Assembly (NCBI GenBank): GCA_958510875.1
Contig: OY294067.1
Span: 261,145,736-261,209,735, forward strand
DNA length: 64,000 nt
Direction: 5' to 3'
From: Endomychus coccineus
Taxonomy: Eukaryota; Arthropoda; Insecta; Coleoptera; Endomychidae
Part shown: in pieces, positions 1 to 11,833 of the stretch
How positions within the stretch are numbered: the first letter of the stretch is position 1
How the letters are laid out: each line of letters opens with the position of its first letter
Made by a program: the position numbers and the translations under genes
The notes under the pieces: generated by a model
Databases searched by the model: none
Seen by the model: the letters and a program-made list of their open reading frames with translations, nothing else
Told to the model about the DNA's origin: nothing

Positions 1-530
1 AGGAAATACCCCACTAGGCAAATAGTTCCACAAATTTGCAGTTCAATACACAAATTAAGTCTAGTAGGAGGAAGTTTGGTAGGTGTCGAGCTTCACAATG
101 ACCAGTTAAAGCTTTTCTAGTCTGCCCACCAGGAATCGCTCATGGTAGAATAGCAAAGGAGATTTCCGATTCCAACAGTGCCAAGACAAGTCTCTGAGGA
201 ACACTAGCGTTGGTAGTCACTGCATCGGAGGAGACTCCATCAACCATTACATGGAATGGTCTATTTGAGGAAAAAATCGATAATAAACGATAAAGTTGGG
301 ACTGAAAACAAGTTTCCCAAGAAGTCATTGGTACCAGACTGATCTTCTGTTGATTTCTGGGAATAAAAGGCATATTGTCGGTTGTTAATAACGATTTTGA
401 AGCTATCTAGATATTGGATGAGATTAATGTCGATAGCTTTCTTCATTACTTCAGTGATCACAGATATTAGTGCAATGAGTCTATAAATAATAGGAGAGGC
501 GGTCTTCAAGCTATCTTCCACAGACACTCA
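1..530 (-). pseudogene. LINE family A reverse transcriptase remnant, cut by window edge
   Basis: Read from 530 down to 1, this is the middle and C-terminal part of a non-LTR retrotransposon reverse transcriptase (CR1/Jockey group by motif style). Visible in order are YRLIALISVITEVMKKAI (the conserved 'YRPI-L-S--SK-ME' block), NNRQYAF, then after a frameshift MVDGVSSDAV and NASVPQ (the 'GVPQG' block), and close to base 1 the C-terminal block NLWNYLPSGVFP. The YADD-containing segment between GVPQ and the LWN block is missing, so there is an internal deletion as well as frameshifts. The same family recurs at 13.2/16.4 kb, 59.1-59.5 kb and 63.9-64 kb. Family assignment to non-LTR RT is secure; the clade is inferred. 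Confidence 0.8.
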
Positions 531-1675
531 AAAGACCCGATTATCGAAATATTCAAATCACTATTTCGAAATCTACTTTTGATTATCTTAGCAACGTTAT
601 TATAGTCGGAAGAATATAATGTAAAAACCCATTACTTACAGCAATGAATTTTCTCCTTAATTGAATGAGAACCGAGTGGAAGTTAAAAGATAATATTTTT
701 GAGAAGATTCAGCTCAGGTTACATCTTGAATAATTTTTATAGGAGATTCATTATTCAATATAAAAAAAAATTATTCCCATAACTAAAATGCTTCAAAATG
801 TGGTAATGCAAATATAATTAAGAAAGTTCATCCAATCTCATTCCATCTTGCTGGAAATCATTGTCTAAACAAATTTTGAGAACGACCTCCGTTTCGTCGA
901 TGTGGCATAATGCAACTGTTGCACGCTATTCAATTCAGCTGAAAATGATTGGGAAGGCAAATTGAGACCACGATGGTTTTAAGAGATTGCTATACTGTTA
1001 GTAATAATTTACTTTGCTACATCAGAATAAGAAAAAAAAATAGCGATGATGAAATTGATAATGAAAACGACAATAAGGAAAATTATATTTATATTGAATG
1101 CACTTCTTTTCCGAAATCCTTAACAAGTCTAATAAAATAATAAACGGAATTTTTGTTTATGATCTTGGATGATTTTCTCCATAGTAAATGTATATAATAT
1201 AAGAACGTAGAAAAATTCCACTAAATAATTAAAATTAATTGATAAATAATAAGATTTAAAATATATTCTCATGTTAATTTCATTTTTATGGCGAGTAGAG
1301 ATGCAATCAGTCGTAAGATTGTGATTACGATTTTTTTCAATGAACCTAGAAGACCTTGGTATAGGGTCCAAAGTCGATCGATAAAATCCGGGCAACATCA
1401 TATTCGGTTCGATACTTTTTCAGGTACACATATTCATTTATGTAGAGACTCATACCTGTATTTTAAAAATAAATTTTTCAACTTTCGCAACTTAATTTGT
1501 TATAAGCAACCCCGTTCCACCCGGTCAACAGAGGTTTGGCACCGACTAGGGGTAGGCACACACGTATTTCCCAAAAGTGTTTGTTGCCCCCTATTATGCA
1601 ACGTAATTTTTTTTCATTTGCGTCATCATTCATATTTTGGAGTATAATTAATTTTTAAATATTAATAAAATAAAA
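531..1675. other. no recognised gene
   Basis: AT-rich. It holds a 119-codon ATG-started frame at 1288-1647 (+) and a 63-codon frame at 949-1140 (+, non-ATG start). Neither matches any family I know, and neither shows catalytic motifs, repeats or membrane segments. I treat them as chance frames. Confidence 0.4.
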
Positions 1676-1827
1676 TAAAACACTTTTACTTTGTTTTTAT
1701 CACATATATAACAGACACAAATCGTGACTATAGTTCTGACACTAGCGTATCATCTCCAAACGATATTATTGTAATTAGTATCGTTTGAAAATATATATGT
1801 TATGAAAAACAAAGTAAAAGTGTTTTA
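1676..1827. repeat. 152-bp palindromic MITE-like element
   Basis: The two ends are inverted copies of each other. The left arm starts TAAAACACTTTTACTTTG and the right arm is its reverse complement, with similarity running about 36 bp inward. A second inner inverted repeat (AAACGATATTA / TAGTATCGTTT) sits in the middle, so the whole element can fold into one long hairpin. It lies 25 bp upstream of a Penelope-like fragment. It may be a small non-autonomous DNA transposon or part of a PLE terminal structure. Confidence 0.6.
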
Positions 1828-1851
1828 ATTATTATATTAATGTGTCTTCTT

Positions 1852-2215
1852 TTGGCAGATATTTCCATGTCTTATATTGAAGAAACTGTAATGAGTTCCT
1901 CTCTAGCTAAAAAACATATTCATTGTTGGTGTAGATATGTAGATGATGTTTATCCTTCTTCAAAGGTACATCACGACAATTGAATGTTTTCTTATCCTTC
2001 ATTAATAATATCCATCCTAACATTAGGTTCACTTCAGAAACTGAGAAAGATAACAAAAATAAATTGCCTAGACCTCACGCATCATAATAACATCATTACT
2101 TTCAAAATTTATAGAAAACCTACATTCACAGATTCCACTATTGCACTTATTAGTTCTATATTTACTAGTTTCATTTCAAATCTAGTCAAAATCTACGAAT
2201 TATTTTAGTAGCACT
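1852..2215 (+). pseudogene. Penelope-like element RT fragment (palm end and thumb)
   Basis: Penelope-like elements carry a reverse transcriptase related to telomerase, usually followed by a GIY-YIG endonuclease. Here the frame gives DISMSYIEE, then WCRYVDDVY, which is the PLE version of the catalytic YVDD box. After a frameshift come LSFINNIHP, a degraded 'PFLDL' region, and FKIYRKPTFTDSTI, the typical PLE 'IYRKPT-T-' block. The GIY-YIG part is not present before the next fragment. Frame breaks near 1981 and 2060 mark it as dead. The family call rests on the order YVDD, FLN-IHP, IYRKPT. Confidence 0.8.
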
Positions 2216-2780
2216 GACCCGTCTTTCACAAAGCAACATTATTACCAGATACCTTATTAAATCCAATTCCATATCACGATCGGACGGTACCTTAGGGTAC
2301 TTATTAAAAATAAGAAGTACCATACACCTATCATAAATAGATATAATTGGGAACAACAAATATATACGATTTGAGAGGGCTGTATAATTACCTCTGAAAA
2401 TTTCAAAGGTAATTTACATCAATGTGTTTCTGGATTGAAGCAAGTTATAAAGCTGTCGACAATGATTGATATCCTCTAACTACAGTGAGCTCCGACTGCA
2501 ACATACTCACCTGCACTTCTTGAGATCTCTTCGCAACTCCAGCTGTGAGGTTGGTATTATATAAAGTTATTTATTCGCAGTTGTTCACTGTTTGTACTCA
2601 CTTATTTGAAACATCGTGATTATTCTTAAGCTCAAACTATTATGCAGAATAAAATATCTTCCGTAATTCATGATCATAATCTAAATCACTTGATTATCTG
2701 GAATTATCAGTCATAAATATTCAATTGAGACTTCCAGATCAACTTTCTGATATATACCACGTAAACTTTTATTTTCCATT
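2216..2780. other. no recognised gene between two PLE fragments
   Basis: No long frame or motif is seen. Position between a PLE thumb fragment and the RT start of another copy suggests PLE-derived linker or 3' sequence, but I cannot show it. Confidence 0.35.
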
Positions 2781-2782
2781 TC

Positions 2783-3175
2783 AGAAAGTGGACATTTCTA
2801 AACTGTATTCTTTACCTAAAATTCATAAGCCGGGTAATTCCATGAGATTAATTGTCAGACATATAACATAGCAAAATGATTAGTGAAGAAATTTAGCAAT
2901 TTCCAACCCACATCAAGTTTGCCTATGAATTTTTTTTTTAACTATGTAGTTGCAAAATTCAAAGATCTCAAACTTGAACCTGGTGATACCCTAGTTTCAT
3001 TTGATGTTGTTTCCCTGTTCAAAAACACTCCAATTCCTGAGTCGATGAATATTTTAGACAAATGGCTTTCAAATATTAATATCCCCGATTCTAACTGTTC
3101 AGAATATTTTATTTTTAAAGATTTGTGTATGGAGTAAAATTATTTCACTTTCACAACAAAAATTTTTTTTACCGG
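2783..3175 (+). pseudogene. Penelope-like element RT fragment (N-terminal part)
   Basis: The frame shows KLYSLPKIHKPG followed by MRLIV, matching the PLE 'GLPKIHK-G-PLRPIV' block. After a frameshift come SLPMNFFFNYVV and LVSFDVVSLFKNTPIPESM, which carries the first catalytic aspartate of the RT palm in 'FDVVSLF'. A stop follows at KDLCME, exactly where related copies continue with NYFTF; here NYFTF appears just after the stop. The fragment belongs upstream of the kind of sequence found at 1852-2215, so two copies lie head to tail. Truncated and disrupted. Confidence 0.82.
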
Positions 3176-3433
3176 TCTCAAATTATGTGCAAATACTTTA
3201 TCTACGCATCCACAGTATCAAATTTGATTGAGATATCTTAATTATCTTCGAAGATACAAAATTTTATAACTTTTATAAAATTCAACACTCAAAAACTAAG
3301 CGTCTGTGCATATATGTTAATGGGAACTTTTTCATTAAAATCAAATTTTCTATCGACTGCTAAAGTTCTGCTACTAAAATCTGGGACATTTTGTATAGCT
3401 GGTAATATTTTTATAAGCCTAAGTACCATTTGT

Positions 3434-3476
3434 TCACCTGAAGAAGTCACTTTATTGTGAAACATGTAGTCTTTAC
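3434..3476 (+). ncRNA. degenerate hammerhead-ribozyme-like motif at PLE 3' end
   Basis: CTGAAGA (3438-3444) fits the hammerhead core CUGANGA and is followed, after a short imperfect hairpin (GTCAC ... GTG), by GAAACATGT. The palindrome ACATGT after GAA is what minimal, dimer-forming hammerheads of PLEs use as stem III. Stem II is short and overlaps the GAAA box, so activity is doubtful. It lies about 260 bp downstream of a PLE RT fragment on the same strand. Confidence 0.4.
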
Positions 3477-3489
3477 TGTCATTTTTATA

Positions 3490-5215
3490 CAAAAGTTTAT
3501 TTGGAAAATTTTACAGTGTATTATCCAGTGTTTTATTATTTTTTGAGAAGGAATAACATTTTTTGTGGATTTAAATGCGCAATATAAAGTTTATATTCAT
3601 TTATATACTTATATAACTCTTGTTATTTTGTTTTGTTCCACTCTACGAAACATTCTTCGCCTATGGTAGGAATTAAATTAATTCAAAAAAGTAGTTCAAA
3701 CTCTTTCATGTTGAAAGTATGATAATAAAATACCATCAAACAATAATAATTAATTAATTCACATTATTACTTTCGATAATTCAATTAGGTACATTCAACG
3801 TCCATAAAAATAAGCATGTCTGTGTATAATATAAAAACAGAATGCTTATGAATTACTTTTATTAAATTTCCAATCATTCTATTGCAATGACACGTTGAAG
3901 ATGTTCATCTCTGATAGGTGCTTGATTCAATAAATTACTCAACCTTTTATCTAAGTAAAATACGAATATTAAATGTGCGTTAAGGAATAATCAGAGGGCG
4001 TTAATACATTGGATGAACATGTATATTAACAACATAGCAATTTATTGCAAAGGTAAGAAAAAGCACAAGGTTAAAGGTACAACATGTTAATAGATACAAT
4101 CCCACCTCGTCATTGGCGGCCCCGTGTGTCTGTCTAGTCTAGTCGACATAAATCTCTCTTACCTGCTACGGCTTAGTCAAAGACAATGATAAATATAGTA
4201 CAAAAGAAATAGCAAAGTATGTATTTAAAATTTGTACAAGCAGCATTGTTGTAAACATTATTCAGCAGTATTGTTTTGGACATGTCTAATAGATTATTCA
4301 AATTAGGTAATAGTAAACCAAGCACAATACTTTCGATGTCCAACAAACGAATTTTTCTCTTAGTAAATCTATTTCTGTGGTTTCAGTGAAAATGTTGAAC
4401 TATATACTGTTACATCTATCAAAAAATAAGTCACATAGCCCATAAAAAAAACACATTGTCCATTTCTCAATCATGGGAGAATCTCATTCACAACAGTGTA
4501 CTCTTAAAAGATGGTTCTTCAATTTTGAACATTACTCAACACTGTCTTCTTCCGCCAACAAACACTTTTACTATGTTACGGCATTTGGGAAAGCATCTTC
4601 GCGTGTACAAAGAAACTATGACGAACTATGAACGAATTTGACGTAATAGATATATATGCTTTACAACTGTGGGGATAAAAATCAAAATGATGGTGTTGAA
4701 GTGTTTGTAAATGATAAATTGACATATGATTTTCATATAATGAAATTATATTAAAATAATTTTGGAATCGGTACAATAAATTGTGAAAAGAAAATCAAAT
4801 TAACTTCAAATTATAGACTACCCTCAAGGTGTATGACTACATTGTTGTTGGTGATATTAACAAATATTATGTTTGGGAATTCAGCAACAGTATACCGAGC
4901 ATTTTTTTTGCTAGACTCAAATCTGATTATGAAGTTCCACCAGCTATTTTAATTTATACAATTTCAGAATACTACCATACTTTTGGAATTGGATTTTAAT
5001 GGAGTGGGTCTCCTGAGGTATAATGAGGTATTCTTCCAATTAGATTAGAAATTTATTACACTGATTATGCCAATGAAGCAGCATTATTATTTATAAATGA
5101 ATCAGATAAATCAACGGATTAATAAAAAATTAAAATAAATTATAAATCATTTAAACGCAAAAACTGGATTACAAATGGGATGATTTCTTCAAACATAAGG
5201 AATAAATTGAAATAT
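3490..5215. other. no recognised gene
   Basis: About 1.7 kb of AT-rich DNA with only short frames (61 codons at 4456-4641 + is the longest plausible). No coding motif, long inverted repeat or tandem array is seen before the satellite begins. Confidence 0.4.
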
Positions 5216-5216
5216 A

Positions 5217-6822
5217 AAGTGTGGCTGCAGAAACCGTATCTATTAACATCAAATTGTTATGATTGACGCTCCTTCAAGCATATATTAAGGAATCAACTGA
5301 AATATAATTTTCACTGCAGATACTTCGTATCCATTAACACCAAATCAACTGAAATATAATTTGTGGGTACAGGGACCTCGTATTCATTAACACAAAATTG
5401 TTATGGTTGATGTTTCTTGAAGCATATATTCAGAAATCAACTGAAATATAAATGCCACTGGTTTACACTAAATTGTTATGGTTGAAGTTTCTCGAACCAC
5501 GTATTAACAAATCAACCGAAATATAATAATTTGTGGCTACAGAGATTACGTATCTATTAACACTAAATTGTTATAGAATCATATTTTAAGAAATTAAGGG
5601 AATTATAATTGTCGCTGCAGATATCTCGTATCTATCAACACCAACTTGTCATGGTTGAAGTTTCTTGAAACATAAATTAAGAATCAACTGGAATACAATT
5701 TGTGGATACAGAGACCTCGTATCTATTAACACTAAATTGTTATAGTTGACGCTTCTTGAAGCATATATTAAGAAATTAAGGGAATTATAATTGTCGCTGC
5801 AGATATCTCGTATCTATCAACACCAACTTGTCATGGTTGAAGTTTCTTGAAACATAAATTAAGAATCAACTGGAATACAATTTGTGGATACAGAGACCTC
5901 GTATCTATTAACACTAAATTGTTATAGTTGACGCTTCTTGAAGCATATATTAAGAAATTAAGGGAATTATAATTGTCGCTGCAGATATCTCGTATCTATC
6001 AACACCAACTTGTCATGGTTGAAGTTTCTTGAAACATAAATTAAGAATCAACTGGAATACAATTTGTGGATACAGAGACCTCGTATCTATTAACACTAAA
6101 TTGTTATAGTTGACGCTTCTTGAAGCATATATTAAGAAATTAAGGGAACTATAATTGTCGCTGCAGATATCTCGTATCTATTAACGATTCTTGAAACCTA
6201 AATTAAGAATCAACTGGAATATAATTTGTGGCTGCAGAAACCTCGTATCTATTAACACTAAATTGTTATAGTTGACGCTTCTTGACATATATTAAGAAAT
6301 TAACTGAACCATACTTGTAGATCGTATCCATTAACACCAACTTGTTATGGTTGAAGTTTCTTGAAACATAAATTACGAATCAACTGGAATATAATTTGTG
6401 GCTACAGAAACCTCGTATCTATTAACACTAAATTGTTATAGTTGACGCTTCTTGACATATATTAAGAAATTAACTGAACCATACTTGTAGATCGTATCCA
6501 TTAACACCAACTTGTTATGGTTGAAGTTTCTTGAAACATAAATTACGAATCAACTGGAATATAATTTGTGGCTACAGAAACCTCGTATCTATTAACACTA
6601 AATTGTTATAGTTGACGCTTCTTGACATATATTAAGAAATTAACTGAACCATACTTGTAGATCGTATCCATTAACACCAACTTGTTATGGTTGAAGTTTC
6701 TTGAAACATAAATTACGAATCAACTGGAATATAATTTGTGGCTACAGAAACCTCGTATCTATTAACACCAAATTGTTATGGTTGTAGCTTCTTGAAGTAT
6801 ACATTAAAATATCAACGAATTG
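5217..6822. repeat. satellite array with higher-order repeat structure
   Basis: A tandem array of ~91-bp monomers, each carrying a CGTATCTATTAACAC block, a TTGTTATGGTTGAAGTTTCTTG block and an AATCAACTGGAATATAATTTG block. Two diverged monomer types alternate, so the clean period is a dimer. TGTGGATACA recurs at 5701, 5883 and 6065 (182-bp period). TGTGGCTACA recurs at 6397, 6567 and 6737 (170-bp period, one monomer carrying a ~12-bp deletion). The first ~480 bp and the last ~90 bp are more diverged, as expected at array edges. Roughly 18 monomers are present. No coding capacity. Confidence 0.92.
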
Positions 6823-7606
6823 TACAATTAGCTCTATAGAATGAGCTACCGGATATCTCGACTTACCGATAATTTGTGAGTATATCAGATATGAGCTTAC
6901 TTTATTATTATTTATTCTAAGTACATACGGAGTATTCTGTAGTGATCTGCAAGACTCCACAAACTTATGTTAAATAAGATCGATTATTATTGAATTTGAA
7001 AGTAATTCAATATCCACTTTGTCGACTCAGAGCTAAGTTATCGAATAACAAGGAAACAACTTCTCCGTAACACATGTTACCAAATAGGAACATCAATCAG
7101 TCGTATGGCAGTAAGGAAGTGATGATTTCTAGACACCACCAATATTAGAGCATTAGCGTCGTAAACAAATGGTTTAACCTGCATTATACTGTTCAAAATG
7201 CAAATTAAAATACAGAAATATCGATTCGGAATTCTTTGAATGATGGTAGCTTTTAAATCAATGAAATAATTATCATTCGAGTTGATTTTAACTTCTTGTA
7301 TAACAACAGCTAGAACAGTAAGCCGTTAATGTAAATATGTTTTTGCTTATGAAAGGTTCAGTCAGCCGTTTTAATTAAGAAATTGCAGATTATAAAAACT
7401 GATTGCAAAATATTCGGATCAAAGTGGATTTTAGTATATCCGCTTTTAAAAAGTTTATTTAATTCTTTAACACTCCTCATATATACTTATATAACTCTTC
7501 CGTTATCCAACGTGAACAGAAGAAGTTTTTAAAAAAATTCACTTTCTGAAGCAAATTCATTAAATTGTTCCTCGTAAGATTATGATATAAATGGACGGAA
7601 AAATGT
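6823..7606. other. no recognised gene
   Basis: Flank of the satellite. AT-rich, with no frame above about 70 codons and no motif I recognise. Confidence 0.4.
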
Positions 7607-7609
7607 CAA

Positions 7610-7828
7610 ATGAAGGTAACAAATGAGGAAATCATGCTTTCATATTTTTTGGATATCAAGAAAACGTACGCGGCTTCATCAATGTGGAGCAAGTATTTTA
7701 TGTTGAAGACTATTATAAAAATTCACAAGAAGATAGACCTATCAAAACACGGCAGAATGATTGCTTTCCTAAAAAGTGTTTACAAAGGATACAAAGCAAA
7801 GAATAAAAGTGTGCTAACATTACAATGA
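7610..7828 (+). pseudogene. tyrosine-recombinase-like N-terminal (SAM-like core-binding) fragment
   Basis: A 72-codon ATG-started frame. The order NEEIMLSYF, SSMWSKYFMLKTIIKIH, DLSKHGRMIAFLKS and GYKAKNKSVLT resembles the N-terminal DNA-binding domain of a family of recombinase/integrase-like proteins often seen dispersed in insect genomes, in which a SAM-like core-binding domain precedes a tyrosine-recombinase catalytic domain (Crypton-like). No catalytic R-H-R-Y domain follows: the frame stops at 7826-7828 and the downstream kilobase shows none. Recognition is from memory of the family pattern. It could instead be an exon of an unrelated gene. Confidence 0.45.
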
Positions 7829-9245
7829 TCAAACAACCTGTGTGTAACTTTAAATATAAATGCTAATGATTACTCCATAAATTTAAATGATTTGTATTAA
7901 TTATTCTTACATTCTTATAACAGTGGGATGAAGCTAGTTTATTTCACATGAAACATATTTATCTACTGCACTAAAAGATACAAATACAAAAAAGATGATA
8001 ACAGAAGAGTTAAATTGAACATAAACGAACAAAAAAGTTGGAATTTAAATGATGATTGAGCAATAATAATATTATTGTTAATGAGAATATGACTAAAACT
8101 GAACCAGTACTTGTTGTAATTCATTTTTGTCTACTTCGTATAAGGAACCTACTTGCCATATTCGAAGTCTACGGTTCTATAATTCCGTAAGTCACAGTTA
8201 TTTAGTCGCATTATTCTTATAGATACATAGATATATAGATAGATGAAGATAATCTATTCAGAGCTAAAACTGTGATCTGCTGGATAAGGCCAATTAAACT
8301 GTAAACCAGGAAGGAAATATCTCCGATTGAGCAGAAATTAATTGGCACTGAACAATGTAGTTCTTCAACAGTCTTTGTGAAATTAGATTATGTCTTTTGG
8401 ATCATTTCACACACTCCTGAAGACGCGAGAGAATACTGGGGAAGCCTGCTCCTTGACCGTCTCGTAAGCCCACTAAAGGTGAAGGAAATTTTCAACATAC
8501 ATAAAAGAGGTTATCTTTTTATTCAAAGATCACTACATGACGACAGCCTGTCCTTGAGATATCACTAGTAGGTGAATAAACTATATCTGTAGGCAAGCAC
8601 AAAGAGTCCTAAACTAGGAGATTCTGATAACGTCTGTGTTCATGAACATATTTTGCAGAACCCTTGAAAAAACATCAACTCCACTTGCCAGAAGTGAGAC
8701 TCAAGCCTAGAATAGTTCACTGATTGTATACAAACTAGATGTAAGACTAATCACAATAATGTATTACTACGTCACTAATCGAAAACCGAAAGGATTCAAT
8801 GATTAATTAATCTGAGGAAGTATTTGAACATCTATTATTATTATTTTTACGTTAAGGGCACTATTATATAATGATAATTTCATTGATGAAATCATACGAG
8901 AAGAAGAGAAAAAAATGGTAAATTCTTAGGATTGGTAAGGTAAATATAATGTAATTGAAATGATATGATGGACAATGAAAAAAAATGTTATAACAAATAC
9001 AGAGGTATTAGAGACGGTCATCAAGATGATGTATTTGTCAGAAGTATTGGAAGATTGTATAAGATATACAAATGGAGTTATCATAGTTTCATCGTGAATT
9101 GCTTTTATTAAAAGATATGTGTTAGTACATCTGATCTTTAATTAATTAGGTTACACCATGCCATTTAATACGCTGTGAACATTCTCATGTCTAAATATAA
9201 TAATTATTTCAGTACTGTTCTCAAGTTCAATCGGATTCAAATAAA
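7829..9245. other. no recognised gene
   Basis: AT-rich. A 63-codon frame at 8377-8568 (+) has somewhat balanced composition but no recognisable family. A short TAGATA-type microsatellite tract lies near 8220-8250. Confidence 0.35.
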
Positions 9246-9252
9246 AAAAAGT

Positions 9253-9325
9253 TGCTCCCATCAGAATTCGATCCCTAACCAAAAAAGCGAAAGCAGCGTT
9301 ATACCGCTAGACCAACGTTCGTCAG
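9253..9325 (-). repeat. tRNA-like element (tRNA-derived SINE head or tRNA pseudogene)
   Basis: On the minus strand, TGGTCTAGCGG matches the Pol III A box and GGATCGAATTC is a one-off B box at normal tRNA spacing. CTTTCGC lies where a tRNA-Glu(TTC) anticodon loop would be. A run of eight T follows directly after GGGAGCAAC, which would act as a Pol III terminator. The acceptor stem does not pair well and the anticodon stem is extended with extra T, so this is not a working tRNA gene. A tRNA-derived SINE or processed tRNA pseudogene fits best. Confidence 0.55.
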
Positions 9326-9420
9326 TAATAATGTAACAATACTTGGATTGGTATTTTCGATGAATATTATAAATACTTGGGATAATTAATTAACTCATAT
9401 GTATCGAGTTTATTAATGTT

Positions 9421-10310
9421 TAGATGTGTCAGGCTCCAGAGTTCTTTGATTATGGAGAAATAAGCGTCTAGGCGTCACAATTGACGAACATGTAAAATGG
9501 TACGAACATATTAAGGAACTCTCGAAAAAACTGAATGAAGTATGCTTTGCATTTAGGGTTTTATCCAGAATGGTGGGCCCTAGTTTCCTAAGGAGTGTTT
9601 ATTTGCCAATTTTTATTCCGGCCTTAAATATGCTATTGTGATCTGGGGAGTCTCTTCAAGACTAGATACATATCTTTAAGCTGCAAAAACGAGCTCCAAG
9701 AATCGTTCTAGAAATGAAATTCAATCAGTCATGTAAAGGTAAATTTGCTAGTAACCAGTTTATAAGTCCAGGCCTGTATATCTTTGAATGCCTCTTTTTT
9801 TTCCAAAAAATTTGCACATATTTTCACAGGAACTGATAGATCATGAATATAACAAGAGACATAAAAATAGCTATACTTATCCTTGTCATAGATTAACTTT
9901 AACAAAAACAAGTCCTTATTATGCATGTATTCGTTTTTATAAATGTCTACCCAATGGTCTACATGAATTGATTAATTCTAAAAAACGATTGAAGAGGGAA
10001 GTGTTCAACTATATATGTGTTTTAGAATCCTACTTCGTTGGAGAATTTTTAAATATTAAATAGGTCCCCCTTAAATTAGTTACTATGTGAATAAAAAAAA
10101 TTTAAACCCGATTTTTTATATTAATTGTATATTTTTTGTCATTGTTAGATATAATTTTAATTTTAATGTGTTCTCATCTGGATAGTTTTTAAAATACTAA
10201 TATGACTGTTTTATTCTCTTTTTACCTGACTCGCTTCTCACTGTTTCATTATAATTGTTTACTGAAGCTTAATTAATTAATTTACTTCACTTTACTTTAA
10301 ATGAAATTGA
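9421..10310 (+). pseudogene. LINE family B, 3' end (RT C-terminus and 3' UTR)
   Basis: Encodes the C-terminal part of a non-LTR RT: LGVTIDEHVKWYEHI, LNEVCFAFRVLSRMVGPS, then across frameshifts the 'LQKRALR' region, and FVGEFLNIK at the end (compare 'FYSVDEFM' in Jockey/CR1-group elements). The 3' UTR and tail are nearly the same as at 27.6-27.9 kb, including ATTGTTTACTGAAGCTTAAT and an ACTTT-rich tail. The catalytic domain is absent, so it is 5'-truncated, the usual result of incomplete target-primed reverse transcription. Stops and frameshifts make it inactive. Confidence 0.82.
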
Positions 10311-11047
10311 ATCATATTAACACACTTTTATTTTGACACGATTTGATTCATATTTATTTTTTGTGAGACAATAATTCAACTGACGAACTGTAGTATAATA
10401 TTGATAATATTCTTGAAGGAGATACACGTTGATTGATTTTGATTGAATTGATTATAGAATATTCAAACAATAAATATTTTCTACAGTAATGCAGTCAATC
10501 AATGCAACCAAATTGTGAGATATGGATCTTCGTCTATAAATATATTTACTATATCAATAATGACCTTCACTCTACTTCTATAATTGAAACTTCAAAATAG
10601 CATATTGTCAGAAGTCAATGTGTTTCAGAAGAGGCTAAGCTTTCATTCAAACGTCGTCACGTTATTTATTGTTCCTACTAACTGAACATATTTCCGAATA
10701 CTCATTTAATTCATCATCTGAATGTGTTATCCAGAACTGTCACGGCTAAGAACATTTTCACCCAGTTTTGCCGACAGATTGTTAGATTTACAGAAATGAG
10801 AAATGAGTCTGCTTACCGAAAGGAACGTCAAACATATGTCTGTATTTACAAACAACCTTCCTCTTTTCATAAGCGCTACTGGAAGTGCATTTCTGTCGTG
10901 ATGATGTAATAAAAAGTAAGTATAAGTAATTTATCTGTATCCCAAATGAATATAAATAGACACTGTTTAATTGTCATGTTATTCAATTATTCAGAGTGGA
11001 ATGATTTATATTCTTTAAATTAGGTAGTTGTAGTACAAAGACATCTA
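10311..11047. other. no recognised gene
   Basis: AT-rich spacer with one unassigned 61-codon frame (10724-10909 +). Confidence 0.35.
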
Positions 11048-11503
11048 GGTCAGAATCGAAAATTGTTTGTGAGATTCGATTTGTGGGGTAATAGGATCAT
11101 TCAAAACACATAAAGCCTCACCGGTCACCTCTCTCCTTGGGGGCCTGAACTGGCCAAAACTTGCCAATTTTCCACCCCCAGAATTGATTTCGAGTAAATC
11201 TGACGTCAAAATCGTGATCAGCGACTCAAAAAACCGCCTCGATGGATTTAAAATCGAAAAATAATGTATTTTGCCAAAATAATCTATAAGGGTGCAAAAA
11301 TGGCCAATTGGATCGATTTTTCACCCAGAGAATTGATTTCAAGCAAATCTGCCGTACAAATCATGATCAGTTACCCAAAAAAAACCATGATGCATTTTCG
11401 ATTCAAAATTAGGGGACAAGGTGACCGGTGAGATTTTATGTGTTATGAATGATCCTGATAACTCCACGAATCGAATCCCACAAAAATTTTCCGATTCTGA
11501 TCC
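11048..11503. mobile_element. 456-bp terminal-inverted-repeat element (MITE)
   Basis: The ends are inverted copies over about 85 bp. The left starts GGTCAGAATCGAAAAT and the right, reverse complemented, starts GGATCAGAATCGGAAAAT; both then run through AGGATCATTCA, AACACATAAA and CTCACCGGTCACCT. The interior holds a diverged direct repeat about 149 bp apart (AGAATTGATTTC near 11180 and 11330), each unit with a GTGATCAG block. No coding capacity, so it is non-autonomous. I could not find a convincing target-site duplication. It shares the CGTGATCAGCGAC motif with the foldback element near 35 kb. Confidence 0.8.
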
Positions 11504-11833
11504 ATTGCCTGGATGATCATTCGTGAATTCTTAGGAATAGTCATAATCTATACTCAAAATATGGAGTTTCTAAATTAACTTGTTCAGAGAGTGATAACTT
11601 TTAAATTGGTATATATAAAAATCAGATATACCTAAAGAACATTTTCTATCTTTTATATAAAAAAAACTGATTCATCTTAAAAATGTCTCCTAATCAGAGA
11701 CATTAAAATCGATGAATTAGACTTGTACAACAGCATCTTGATAACATGAAATTTTCCTGTAATTCACATTGTATACCTGGCTAGTATAACCATGCATTGA
11801 AACTTTCTGATAACCTTGGCAACTTTACCTGAT

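Noticed and set aside
949..1647. frames at 949-1140 and 1288-1647 as genes
   Set aside because: No family resemblance, biased AT-driven composition, and one lacks an ATG.
5217..6822. CRISPR array
   Set aside because: Units are contiguous ~91-bp monomers without unique spacers; this is satellite DNA in a eukaryotic genome.
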